A stretch of 64,000 bases of DNA from Pseudoalteromonas rubra (GTDB taxonomy: Bacteria; Pseudomonadota; Gammaproteobacteria; Enterobacterales; Alteromonadaceae), in assembly GCF_001482385.1 (NCBI RefSeq), contig NZ_CP013611.1, positions 4,099,501-4,163,500 of the forward strand, written 5' to 3'. The translations under genes and the position numbers were made by a program. The notes beneath the pieces were generated by a model. It did no database searches and was not told where the DNA came from. It saw only the letters and a list, made by a program, of their open reading frames with translations. Shown here piece by piece: positions 8,850 through 16,754 of this stretch (position 1 is the first letter of the stretch; the number at the start of each line of letters is the position of its first letter).

Positions 8850-9010
8850 ATACCAATGTCACTGAGTACTTGTTCAATTTGCAAAAGCAAACCTGGCACT
8901 AATGGCGATAAAAATTTCTTATCTAGGTACCTAAACCGCAACACTTCTGTCAGGTTAACGACACTATTTTCTCGCCTTAAAATTGCACACTTAGTTGAGC
9001 AGATTGGTAT
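8850..9010. repeat. Palindrome-ended intergenic repeat (MITE-like), copy A
   Basis: The element begins ATACCAAT (8850-8857), ends ATTGGTAT (9003-9010), is 161 bp long and has no coding capacity. It shares ends, length and an internal GGCGATAAAAATTT-like block (inverted) with the element at 27720-27881. Confidence 0.6.
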
Positions 9011-9032
9011 CCATTCCAGTTCTGACTAGGCA

Positions 9033-9057
9033 TAAAAAAGCCCTGAAAATCAGGGCT
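9033..9057 (-). terminator. Intrinsic terminator of ettA
   Basis: AGCCCTG (9039-9045) pairs with CAGGGCT (9051-9057). On the minus strand the stem is followed directly by six T. It lies about 20 bases past the ettA stop. Confidence 0.85.
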
Positions 9058-9078
9058 CATATCTGGCATGATTGGCGA

Positions 9079-10743
9079 TTAACCAATTTTCTTATATTTG
9101 ATGCGCTTGGGTTCTGCGGCCTCAGCACCATAGGTCTTTTTCAGCCATTCTTCATATTCTGTGTAGTTGCCATCGAAGAAGTTCACCTGACCTTCGTCGC
9201 GGTAATCCAGAATATGAGTTGCGATACGGTCAAGGAACCAACGGTCGTGCGAGATACACATAACGCAGCCCGGGAATTCCAGAATCGCGTTTTCCAGTGC
9301 ACGCAGAGTTTCCACGTCCAGGTCGTTGGTTGGTTCGTCCAGCAGGATCACGTTACCACCGGCCTTAAGCAGCTTGGCCAGGTGTAAACGGTTGCGCTCA
9401 CCACCAGAGAGTTCCTTTACAAATTTCTGCTGATCGTTGCCTTTGAAGTTAAAGCGGCCAACATAAGCACGGCTGGGCACTTCAAAGTTGCCAATTTTCA
9501 GGATGTCCTGGCCATCAGAAACTTCCTGGAATACGGTGTTGTTACCGTCCATGTCGTCGCGGAACTGCTCAACGGTTGCCAGCTCTACGGTTTCACCCAG
9601 TACAATGTCGCCGCTGTCCGGTTGATGTTGACCACTGAGCATTCTGAACAGAGTTGATTTACCCGCGCCGTTGGCGCCGATAATACCGACGATAGCACCT
9701 TTAGGTACTGAGAAGCTTAAGTTGTCGATCAGGACGCGATCACCAAAGCTCTTGGTCAGGTTATTGACTTCAATTACCTGGTCGCCCAGGCGAGGCCCTG
9801 GTGGGATGAACAGTTCATTGGTCTCGTTACGTTTTTGGTAATCAGACTGCTGAAGTTCGCTGAACTGTGCCATACGTGCTTTTGATTTTGCCTGACGACC
9901 TTTCGGGTTTGAACGTACCCACTCAAGCTCTTTCTCGATAGACTTCTGGCGTGCTTTTTCTGATTTCTCTTCCTGTTTCAGACGGGCATCTTTTTGCTCC
10001 AGCCATGAAGAGTAGTTACCTTCCCACGGAATACCGTGGCCACGGTCTAGTTCCAGGATCCAGCCCGCCACATTATCAAGGAAGTAACGGTCGTGGGTAA
10101 TGGCAACGACAGTGCCTTCGTAGTCATGTAAGAAACGTTCTAACCAGGCCACTGATTCGGCATCCAGGTGGTTGGTTGGCTCGTCCAGTAACAGCATGTC
10201 TGGTTTTTCAAGTAACAGGCGACAGATTGCAACCCGGCGACGTTCACCCCCCGACAGGTGCTCAATTTTGGCATCCCACTCAGGTAAGCGCAGCGCATCA
10301 GCAGCACGCTCCAGCGCGTTATCCAGGTTATGACCATCGTGTGCTTGAATGATGGCTTCGAGTTCGCCTTGCTCTTTAGCAAGGGCGTCGAAGTCGGCGT
10401 CTTCCATTGCATACTCAGCGTATACTTCATCCAGACGGCTCAGTGCACGTTTTACGTCGCCCACGGCTTCTTCAATGGTTTCGCGCACTGTTTTGCTTTC
10501 ATCCAGCACTGGCTCCTGAGGCAGGTAACCAATTTTTGTGCCTGGCTGCGGACGTGCTTCCCCTTCAAACTCGGTATCTACCCCGGCCATGATACGTAGC
10601 AGGGTTGATTTACCTGCACCATTTAGACCAAGCACACCAATTTTGGCACCTGGAAAAAAGCACAGAGAAATATCTTTTAAGATTGTGCGTTTGGGTGGAA
10701 CGACTTTGCTCACCCGCGACATTGTATAGATATATTGAGCCAT
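9079..10743 (-). CDS. ettA: Energy-dependent translational throttle protein EttA (ABC-F ATPase)
   Basis: This 554-residue protein has the length of E. coli EttA and starts with the family's MAQYIYTMSRVSKVVPPKR. Two ABC domains are present: Walker A GLNGAGKST with signature LSGGERRRV, and Walker A GANGAGKST with signature LSGGERNRL. They are joined by the linker helices, and there is no C-terminal extension. ABC-F proteins bind the ribosomal E site; EttA couples cellular energy state to the first steps of elongation. It is a housekeeping gene and marks the chromosomal side of the tailocin locus. Confidence 0.96.
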   Translation of the reverse strand: MAQYIYTMSRVSKVVPPKRTILKDISLCFFPGAKIGVLGLNGAGKSTLLRIMAGVDTEFEGEARPQPGTKIGYLPQEPVLDESKTVRETIEEAVGDVKRALSRLDEVYAEYAMEDADFDALAKEQGELEAIIQAHDGHNLDNALERAADALRLPEWDAKIEHLSGGERRRVAICRLLLEKPDMLLLDEPTNHLDAESVAWLERFLHDYEGTVVAITHDRYFLDNVAGWILELDRGHGIPWEGNYSSWLEQKDARLKQEEKSEKARQKSIEKELEWVRSNPKGRQAKSKARMAQFSELQQSDYQKRNETNELFIPPGPRLGDQVIEVNNLTKSFGDRVLIDNLSFSVPKGAIVGIIGANGAGKSTLFRMLSGQHQPDSGDIVLGETVELATVEQFRDDMDGNNTVFQEVSDGQDILKIGNFEVPSRAYVGRFNFKGNDQQKFVKELSGGERNRLHLAKLLKAGGNVILLDEPTNDLDVETLRALENAILEFPGCVMCISHDRWFLDRIATHILDYRDEGQVNFFDGNYTEYEEWLKKTYGAEAAEPKRIKYKKIG

Positions 10744-10948
10744 GAATTTTGCTTCTCTTTAATTAGATGTGGTTATTTTAGTGAATGCCGTGCACGGGGG
10801 CAATGTTTGTCTGACACACGGACAATTTTGTGTAGGAGAACCTTTCATAATTTACAATTGTTAATCGGATTTACTTTTGTCATGAATCGCAAGTTAGCTT
10901 CTGTAAGACTCAGATAAGAATTTTAACTTTATAATTGTTAGGGCATTT

Positions 10949-10998
10949 TTGACCTGTTTCAGGCCAATGAAAAAGGTATTATAGCCCTAAGCTTGATA
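10949..10998 (+). promoter_or_regulatory. Tailocin regulatory element, copy 0 (upstream of the regulators)
   Basis: TTGACC (10949-10954), 22 bases, TATTAT (10977-10982), five bases (AGCCC), then TAAGCTTGATAAAGCT (10988-11003 including the hairpin end). Hexamers and spacings match the five downstream copies. It lies 290 bases before the XRE gene in the 546-base gap 10744-11289, which also must hold the ettA promoter; a TGATGC/GCATCA hairpin follows at 11026-11044. No gene was seen in this gap. Whether the element is a promoter, an operator or an RNA signal is inference. Confidence 0.5.
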
Positions 10999-11289
10999 AA
11001 GCTACGACATGGAGTTGTAAACATGTGATGCAGTTTTAGCATCAGCGCACTTTTCCTTCATTCCCTGCGCCAGCACATTCAGAACAGCGGATGTTACATG
11101 GGGCCAGTGGCCAGTAAACCTGGGCCACATACGCACCAGTTTAATTCAATGACCAGAGAAATAAACAGTGACCACCGTTGTCTGTAACCGCTTACCATGG
11201 CGGCCCGGCACATCCGAGTGCTGCATAGTGTTAGCCATTTAAGGGACGCTGTTTTGTTTGATGAATGACTTCACAGTATAAGGAAAACG

Positions 11290-11565
11290 ATGAAGCAATA
11301 TATGTACGCAAAGCCGCGGTTAATGCAGCAAAAACGAATCCCTATGGGGGCTGATATCCTGAGGTTTGCCCGTCTCTTAAGAGGTTATACGCAGGCTGAG
11401 TCAGCAGCACATTATGGCGTTGAAGAGCGCACGCTGAGACGCTGGGAAAATAAAGAATACAGCCCTAGGTGGAACGACGTTGTCGGTCTGGTCGAGGATG
11501 TTTATTCACTCGATATTTTAGAAGTAATAGGAAAGATCAATGATGATGACACAACCAACCATTAA
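11290..11565 (+). CDS. XRE-family helix-turn-helix regulator of the tailocin cluster
   Basis: This 91-residue protein has an XRE-type HTH at about 22-62 (DILRFARLLRGYTQAESAAHYGVEERTLRRWENKEYSP). AAGGA precedes its ATG. It is the first gene of the cluster and overlaps the Q-like gene by 26 bases, so the two are likely coupled. By position it is a candidate repressor or activator of the tail genes. It lacks a peptidase or cleavage domain, so a LexA-like self-cleaving switch is not visible. Confidence 0.75.
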   Translation: MKQYMYAKPRLMQQKRIPMGADILRFARLLRGYTQAESAAHYGVEERTLRRWENKEYSPRWNDVVGLVEDVYSLDILEVIGKINDDDTTNH

Positions 11566-11902
11566 GCAGCTACGCACCGCTTTAAAACGATGGGGTCGCT
11601 TTTGGCGTGCAAAAGAATTGGGCAAAGGGTTCAGCCGCCAGGCGGTGACCGAACGAATAGGTGACTCCAGTGCCCGCTATGTGAGCAGTGATATGATGAG
11701 CGTGCCTGAAGAAATAGAGGCACTGACACAACAGATTGCACAGTTAAGGCCTGAATGTATCCGTGCACTGCGCGGCAAATATCTGGTTGAGGGAGACATA
11801 GCACAGGTTGCAAAAACACTGGGCTTCGACTCAAAACGCTCGTTAGAGTTTTGGCTGGTTAAAGCTGAGCGCAGTCTGCTTCAGAGCTTGTGTCAGCAAT
11901 AA
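11540..11902 (+). CDS. Lambda-Q-like antitermination protein
   Basis: This 120-residue protein fits the phage antitermination Q layout (PF06530-like). An N-terminal helix carries the characteristic LxRWGRFWRA. The C-terminal sigma-region-4-like HTH is IRALRGKYLVEGDIAQVAKTLGFDSKRSLEFWLVKAERSL. Q proteins bind DNA at or near a late promoter, load onto the paused RNA polymerase and make it ignore terminators. Here it precedes the lysis and tail genes, as Q does in lambdoid phages, and the tail operon contains several intrinsic terminators for it to act on. The assignment rests on motif similarity and position. Confidence 0.6.
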   Translation: MMMTQPTIKQLRTALKRWGRFWRAKELGKGFSRQAVTERIGDSSARYVSSDMMSVPEEIEALTQQIAQLRPECIRALRGKYLVEGDIAQVAKTLGFDSKRSLEFWLVKAERSLLQSLCQQ

Positions 11903-11913
11903 GGAGAAGCACA

Positions 11914-12333
11914 ATGACAATTATGAATACGGTTGAGCAGATAAAAAAACATGAGGGATTCCGGCGTTTTCCTTATTACTGCACGGCTGGCAAACTCACC
12001 ATAGGATATGGCAGAAATTTGGAACAAAATGGCATAGCTGAAGAAGAAGCTGAGCAGTTGTTGGCACAAGATGTAGCCAATGCTCAGGCTGGTGTACGGC
12101 GTCGTGTTGATATCTCTCACTGCAATGAAGCCCGTCAGGCGGTGCTGACAAATATGGCCTTCAACCTTGGTGTGCGAGGGTTGCTGGGTTTCAGTAACAT
12201 GCTTGATGCAGTGCAGCATGGCGATTTTGAGCGAGCAGCATTGGAAATGCTAGATAGCCGCTGGGCCAAACAAGTTCCTGAGCGCGCAGAGGAGCTGGCG
12301 CAACAAATGCTCAGTGGACAGTGGCAATCTTAA
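11914..12333 (+). CDS. Phage-type GH24 lysozyme (endolysin)
   Basis: The gene encodes about 139 residues from the ATG at 11914, chosen because AAGGAG lies at 11901-11906 and an upstream ATG overlaps the previous gene. The catalytic triad of T4/P21-type lysozymes is kept with family spacing: Glu in KHEGF, Cys nine residues on (YYCTAG; D or C in the family) and Thr six further on in LTIGYG. No signal or SAR segment is present, so release through a holin is expected. In tailocins such enzymes lyse the producer cell to release particles. Confidence 0.9.
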   Translation: MTIMNTVEQIKKHEGFRRFPYYCTAGKLTIGYGRNLEQNGIAEEEAEQLLAQDVANAQAGVRRRVDISHCNEARQAVLTNMAFNLGVRGLLGFSNMLDAVQHGDFERAALEMLDSRWAKQVPERAEELAQQMLSGQWQS

Positions 12334-12370
12334 ATTGGGGGGAAACTATGAATGAGGAGGTGGCCAAACC

Positions 12371-12616
12371 ATGCAAGCCGACCAATGGCAAATGAAAAAG
12401 GAGCTGAATCTGGCTCATATCCTGACCACCATTGCACTGTTGGTGTCAGGCATTTTATATCTCAATGATCTGGACAAGCGGATCACCACGAATTCGCAGG
12501 AGCTGGCACATCTTAAGCAGATCCGCAAAGAGGACCAGAAGCGCATTGAAAAGCGCCTTGACTCAATAGATAAAAAACTCGACGCATTGTTGAGTGCTAA
12601 GCGCAACAACGGTTAG
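12371..12616 (+). CDS. Holin-like small membrane protein
   Basis: This 81-residue protein has one hydrophobic segment (about 14-31, LAHILTTIALLVSGILYL) followed by a charged coiled coil (LKQIRKEDQKRIEKRLDSIDKKLDALL). GAGGAGG precedes the ATG. Its position right after the lysozyme, its size and the TM plus coiled-coil shape fit a phage holin or XhlA-like holin partner. No second spanin gene was seen, so membrane disruption may depend on this protein alone. The family is not certain. Confidence 0.55.
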   Translation: MQADQWQMKKELNLAHILTTIALLVSGILYLNDLDKRITTNSQELAHLKQIRKEDQKRIEKRLDSIDKKLDALLSAKRNNG

Positions 12617-12623
12617 CCAACAG

Positions 12624-12661
12624 GACGGTCGATACAAACACGCGTATCGTGAAGTACCGTC
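12624..12661 (+). other. Nested hairpin between lysis and module 1 genes
   Basis: GACGGT/ACCGTC (12624-12629 and 12656-12661) enclose GATAC/GTATC (12631-12635 and 12644-12648). There is no U-run. Confidence 0.35.
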
Positions 12662-12707
12662 ACCGCATTTCTAAACACTTACTGATACTGAATCTTCCTG
12701 AACTGCG

Positions 12708-12729
12708 CTGTTCGGGCCGGACAGTTTTT
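12708..12729 (+). terminator. Intrinsic terminator before baseplate module 1
   Basis: CTGTTC (12708-12713) pairs with GGACAG (12719-12724, one G-U pair) and is followed by five T. It lies 18 bases before the first gpJ gene, inside the presumed operon. Confidence 0.5.
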
Positions 12730-12746
12730 GCCTGAGGAATTGACCT

Positions 12747-13568
12747 ATGAATACCGCGATAGATCTGTCACGTCTTGCACCACCTGCGGTGATAGAAACA
12801 CTGAACTACGGAGAGATCCGCGCTGAGCTAGTCGAGGCGATATCGGAACGTTTGCCTGGACATAGCTTTTTGGCGTCTGATCCTGCCATCAAAGTGCTAG
12901 AGGTTGCTGCCTATCGGGAACTGCTCCTGAGACAAAGGGTGAATGACGCTGCACAAGCGGTGATGCTGGCCTTCGCCTCAGGCAGTGATCTTGATCATCT
13001 CGGTGGGTTGTTTGGTGTTGCACGGGCTGACGCAGAAGAGGATGAGCGTTATCGGGCGCGTATTCCGCTTTCTTTAGAAAGCCACAGTATGGCAGGTACC
13101 ACAGGCGCTTATCAGTTTCAGTCTCTGCTTGCTGACGCTCGGGTACGAGATGTTCATGTTGCATCAAGCACACCCGGCGTGGTTGAAGTAACAGTGCTTA
13201 CCGACTTAGGTGCTGATCTGGCAGAGGTACAAAGTGCAGTGGCAGACCATCTGAATCATGAGGATATTCGGCCATTGACGGATCAGGTTCAGGTATCGGC
13301 CACACGGCCAACCAGTGTGCCCGTTGAAGCGCACGTTTATCTTAACCCGGGTGTGAATGAGTCGCAGGTCAGACTGGTAATAGATACTGCGCTGGATGCT
13401 TTTAACCGGGCGCATACTCGGTTGGGTAAAGAGATCCCGCACTCTGCAATTATCGATCTGTTACATCAGGGCGGGGTGCGCAAAATCAAATTATTGTCAC
13501 CTTCGGATGACATTACGCCCGAAGATACGCAGGCCATGAGTTTGTCGCTGCAACTGAGTTTTTTCTAG
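12747..13568 (+). CDS. Baseplate wedge protein gpJ, module 1
   Basis: This 273-residue gpJ-like (T4 gp6-related) protein has family signatures AAYRELLLRQRVNDAAQAVMLAFASGSDLDHLGGLFGVAR, DERYRARI and SMAGTTGAYQFQSLLADARVRDV. gpJ forms the wedge ring around the spike hub and holds gpI and the fibres. It is the first of four gpJ paralogues in the cluster and the shortest. It ends nine bases before its gpI partner. Confidence 0.9.
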   Translation: MNTAIDLSRLAPPAVIETLNYGEIRAELVEAISERLPGHSFLASDPAIKVLEVAAYRELLLRQRVNDAAQAVMLAFASGSDLDHLGGLFGVARADAEEDERYRARIPLSLESHSMAGTTGAYQFQSLLADARVRDVHVASSTPGVVEVTVLTDLGADLAEVQSAVADHLNHEDIRPLTDQVQVSATRPTSVPVEAHVYLNPGVNESQVRLVIDTALDAFNRAHTRLGKEIPHSAIIDLLHQGGVRKIKLLSPSDDITPEDTQAMSLSLQLSFF

Positions 13569-13577
13569 GAGGTCTTC

Positions 13578-14492
13578 GTGACAGCCAGTACTGATTTACT
13601 GCCGCTAGGTGCCTCGGAGTTAGAACGCAGCCTGAGTGCGGCAACACACCATGCTGAGCGGGGCGTCGCGCCTGAGCTCGTGGCCAAACTCTGGGATCCG
13701 CAAACGTGTCCGGAGTCTCTGCTGCCCTGGCTGGCCTGGGCCCTGTCGGTGGACGAATGGGATGAAAACTGGCCGAGCGAGGCCAAACGGGCGTTGATCG
13801 CTCGCTCAGTTCCGATCCACAAACACAAGGGAACCGTCGGCTCAGTGAAACGCGCATTGTCTGCATTGGGTCTGGAGCTGGAGTTTTTTGAGTGGTTTGA
13901 AGATACCGATGATGTTTATCTGGCCCCTTATTTAAGCAAGGAGCCGCATACCTTCGTTTTTATCGCCTGGGCTAATGCGCTGCCTTACACCAGTCGGGCC
14001 GTCAAGCTGGATCAAAACCTTTACGATGCTATCCATCGGGTGACAAACCAGACTAAGCCACAAAAGGCGCACTTTGATTTCCTGGTGGGGATGAAAATGG
14101 CGAGCGCTGCGGCGGTGGGGGCGATCGTTCATCCGATCACACATAAGCGCTTATATGGTGCGGTTGAGCCCTGTATTGGCGACAAAGCCAAACAGCGTGA
14201 CAGCCAGGTGAGTCTGTCTGTGGCTGCCTCTCTATCTGATAAGCGTTATCAGGTACTCAGACACCGTGCTGGAGTAGATAAACTGCGTCACCGGATCTCG
14301 CAGTGCAGTTTACGTCAGGCGTTTTGCATGACACGTCGACCTGTGCAGGTTGTTCGTTTCAGAGGTCTGTCGGATCAGCGTATTCCCGATGAATTTATTA
14401 ACAGTGTCAGTTGCGCCGCGGCGGTGATGCATATCAGTCGCCGTCGGGTGAGTGCCGTGCGTTGCTACGGCACACTTGGCGCACCTGCATAA
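13578..14492 (+). CDS. Tail protein gpI, module 1
   Basis: This 304-residue protein begins at GTG after GGAGG. The gpI core reads LWDPQTCPESLLPWLAWALSVDEWDENWPSEAKRALIARSVPIHKHKGTVGSVKRAL, shared with modules 2 and 4. In P2, gpI links gpJ to the fibre. A Cys/Arg-rich C-terminal extension of about 90 residues (RRPVQVVRFRGLSDQR, RRRVSAVRCYG) is specific to this copy and may set which fibre is accepted. Confidence 0.88.
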   Translation: MTASTDLLPLGASELERSLSAATHHAERGVAPELVAKLWDPQTCPESLLPWLAWALSVDEWDENWPSEAKRALIARSVPIHKHKGTVGSVKRALSALGLELEFFEWFEDTDDVYLAPYLSKEPHTFVFIAWANALPYTSRAVKLDQNLYDAIHRVTNQTKPQKAHFDFLVGMKMASAAAVGAIVHPITHKRLYGAVEPCIGDKAKQRDSQVSLSVAASLSDKRYQVLRHRAGVDKLRHRISQCSLRQAFCMTRRPVQVVRFRGLSDQRIPDEFINSVSCAAAVMHISRRRVSAVRCYGTLGAPA

Positions 14493-14506
14493 AGGAGTTT
14501 CTAACT

Positions 14507-15064
14507 ATGAGTATTTTACTACAGCCCGTGATCACTTCTGCGGGCTTGTCGGCGCTGTTCAGAGCGCAACAGGGCGGCTTCAAAGCCAAAATCAGTAAAG
14601 TGGGCCTGGGCAGCGGCAGTTATCAGCCCCATGAGGGGATCACTCGTCTGCAGGATGAGAAGTACAAACTGGAACTGGCCAGTGCCAAAACACTCGCCGA
14701 TGGCAAACAGCTACACCTGACGGTGCGTGATGCTGAGCCGATAGCGGGAGAAGGCTTTTTCGTCAATGAAATTGGTTTTTACACCGAAGAAGAAGTCGAT
14801 GGACAAATACAGCACGTGTTGTTCGCTGTGTATTCTTCCCCAACCGAGTCAATTGCTTATAAGTCTAATGACGTTGAGTTGTTACTGGCGTTTGACCTGA
14901 CCCTGACAGGCGTGCCATCAGACTCAATCACCGTGATCGATCAGGGGGTTGAGCTCAATATTTTGGTGGCCCCTGAGCTGGCCAAAATGGGCTCAGCACA
15001 AATCGGTAATATGCATCGACATTTGAAACTCAAGTTTGCACTGATGGACAACGGGGTGCTTTAG
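14507..15064 (+). CDS. Tail-collar fibre protein (gpH N-terminal type, DUF3751-like), module 1
   Basis: The gene encodes 185 residues from the ATG at 14507 with AAGGAG upstream; a longer frame from 14411 runs inside gpI. The fold-defining pattern matches the phage tail-collar fibre domain: ITSAGLSALFRAQQGGFKAKISKVGLGSGSY, then GFFVNEIGFYT and VLFAVYSS. In P2 gpH this domain is the N-terminal attachment part of a long fibre. Here it is a separate protein, so it probably acts as an adaptor between gpI and the fibre encoded two genes on. Confidence 0.85.
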   Translation: MSILLQPVITSAGLSALFRAQQGGFKAKISKVGLGSGSYQPHEGITRLQDEKYKLELASAKTLADGKQLHLTVRDAEPIAGEGFFVNEIGFYTEEEVDGQIQHVLFAVYSSPTESIAYKSNDVELLLAFDLTLTGVPSDSITVIDQGVELNILVAPELAKMGSAQIGNMHRHLKLKFALMDNGVL

Positions 15065-15097
15065 GCACCAGGACAGAATAAACAAGGAGGCACTACG

Positions 15098-15370
15098 ATG
15101 ACGCAATACAGCACGGCTCCTGAGCGGGCACAACAACTGGCCGAAGAGGCCATAAAATTACTCAAACAAGCCAAAGCACTACAACATCAGGCGCACGTTG
15201 ATGCCGCCCGTGTGCAGGCTTATCAACAGCACAGTGACGGCCTGGCTTTTCAGTTTCTGGCGGCGTGCGCCGAGTATGGTGAACACAGCCCGCAGGCTGG
15301 CAAGGCCCGTGAGCACTGGCTGGGCGCACGTAACGCGATCAAAGCGCAGTTCCCAAGAACTTCAATTTAG
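15098..15370 (+). CDS. Small helical protein of unknown function, module 1
   Basis: This is a 90-residue, Ala/Gln-rich, fully helical-looking protein (QLAEEAIKLLKQAKALQHQAHVDAARVQAYQQH) after an AAGGAGG site. It lies between the collar-type protein and the fibre and has no counterpart in modules 2 and 4. Module 3 has a small Gln-rich gene in an equivalent position (25540). It may be a fibre linker or assembly factor, but this is not recognised. Confidence 0.6.
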   Translation: MTQYSTAPERAQQLAEEAIKLLKQAKALQHQAHVDAARVQAYQQHSDGLAFQFLAACAEYGEHSPQAGKAREHWLGARNAIKAQFPRTSI

Positions 15371-15404
15371 ATACTTTTTAACTCAAATTTAAACGGAGAA
15401 AACT

Positions 15405-16220
15405 ATGGCATTAGAACACGATATTGCCAGCCTGGTTGAAGCCTCAGAAGCCCTGACCAGCACGGTAGACAACAAAATTCAGAGTATTGATAGCGCGCTC
15501 AGTGCGGCTATTAGTGCTTCACAGAGCAAGACAGATCAGCACCTTGCAAAAGTGGATGCAAAGCTGAGTTCGTATACGGAATCTCAGTCGCATTTTCGAG
15601 TGACGAAGAACCAGGCCCTTGTTCCGAATACAGATGGCTCATTTCCAAAGGACTGGGGGGCAGGGATTTTGAAACAAGCCCGGTTGGTTGAGACCGTTGA
15701 AACCGGGGTTGAAGTAAACGCCAGAAGCGAGCTTGCGCGTGAGTTTTTACGCGCAATTGGCTCAGATACGAAGTATTTTGCCAAGAACTTTAATATTTGG
15801 GAGCTTGAATTTCTCCCTTACCGTAACATCACCAATGCGCAGGGCAATACCGAGAAAGCGCAATCATACATGATGTATCAGTACGTGCGTCGCCCTACCT
15901 TCATGACGTGTGCAGCGGTTGTAAAACACATTCGTGGTGTCGTGCCAACCGGGTTTTGGTGTAGCGGTTTAGAAGCAAATGCGCCTGCTAAGGTGTGCGG
16001 CGGTGGGATAGGCCATAGTAATCGTAACCTGTACACACATTGCTACCCTTACATCAATGGTACGCACCTTGATTTGTCTGAAACAACGGTGATCCAGGTG
16101 GCATTACCTGCGGTAGTCACTGGCAATGTTCCAATTGCTAGCGCCTGGGGCCAGTTCCCATACTTGGGTGACAGTGCAGTGTCGGCTTATGAACATCAAC
16201 CAACCCCAACTTTACCTTAG
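15405..16220 (+). CDS. Tail fibre / receptor-binding protein, module 1
   Basis: This 271-residue protein has an N-terminal coiled coil of about 60 residues (SLVEASEALTSTVDNKIQSIDSALSAAI), a HFRVTKNQALVPN motif shared with the other fibres (pattern h-x-L/V-T-K-N-Q) and a beta-rich C-terminal domain. The end (VIQVALPAVVTGNVPIASAWGQFPYLG) resembles the end of the second module 4 fibre. The layout fits a short trimeric tail fibre whose tip binds a cell-surface receptor. It is followed ten bases later by its likely assembly partner. Confidence 0.72.
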   Translation: MALEHDIASLVEASEALTSTVDNKIQSIDSALSAAISASQSKTDQHLAKVDAKLSSYTESQSHFRVTKNQALVPNTDGSFPKDWGAGILKQARLVETVETGVEVNARSELAREFLRAIGSDTKYFAKNFNIWELEFLPYRNITNAQGNTEKAQSYMMYQYVRRPTFMTCAAVVKHIRGVVPTGFWCSGLEANAPAKVCGGGIGHSNRNLYTHCYPYINGTHLDLSETTVIQVALPAVVTGNVPIASAWGQFPYLGDSAVSAYEHQPTPTLP

Positions 16221-16229
16221 GAGTACAAC

Positions 16230-16682
16230 ATGGCAAAACTTATCGTCAATAATCAAATAGCAGAACAATTCTTTGACCCATTTACCCCACCTGCCGTAGT
16301 TGCGCAGTTTGTGGAGGAAAACTTCGGACAACATAGTGAGTATTCCATTGAGCTGAGTGATACAGAGCAACAGATGATAAACCGTATTCAGGTTCGCAGT
16401 GACGTAGAACAGCAAGTGGCAGACAGCCAGTCCTTGCTTGGTACAACGTCGGACACGACACACTTATTACTCAATGAACTCAGTGGCTTTGTCAACAAAC
16501 TGTCAGAAGCAGACAACCTGGAAGACGTGAAAGCGTCAGTGACTTCACTGAAAGCCACCATTGGTGATATTGAAGGCCAGGTGGCAACGGGTGAGCTGAC
16601 TTTCCCATATCAGAGCAAAGGGCTGGATACTGTAAAACAGGAGATCATTGAACGCGCCAATGGCGTTAACAATCTGCTGTAA
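16230..16682 (+). CDS. Fibre assembly partner, module 1
   Basis: This 150-residue protein has a C-terminal 95 residues (SLLGTTSDTTHLLLNELS..., then LTFPYQSKGLDTV) homologous to the product at 19757 in module 2. It occupies the place of phage tail-fibre assembly chaperones, directly after the fibre. Unlike P2 gpG it shows no obvious gpG motif, so the chaperone role is inferred from position and from being duplicated together with the fibre. Confidence 0.6.
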   Translation: MAKLIVNNQIAEQFFDPFTPPAVVAQFVEENFGQHSEYSIELSDTEQQMINRIQVRSDVEQQVADSQSLLGTTSDTTHLLLNELSGFVNKLSEADNLEDVKASVTSLKATIGDIEGQVATGELTFPYQSKGLDTVKQEIIERANGVNNLL

Positions 16683-16754
16683 TTCTCGCCCGCCCGCCGC
16701 ATTCTTGCGCTGCCCTCTACTTTAACTTCAAAACTTGTAATATCAGGAGCTGCT

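Noticed and set aside
11150..11289. LexA/SOS box before the regulator genes
   Set aside because: No CTGT-N8-ACAG site was found; CTGT and ACAG here are at the wrong distance.
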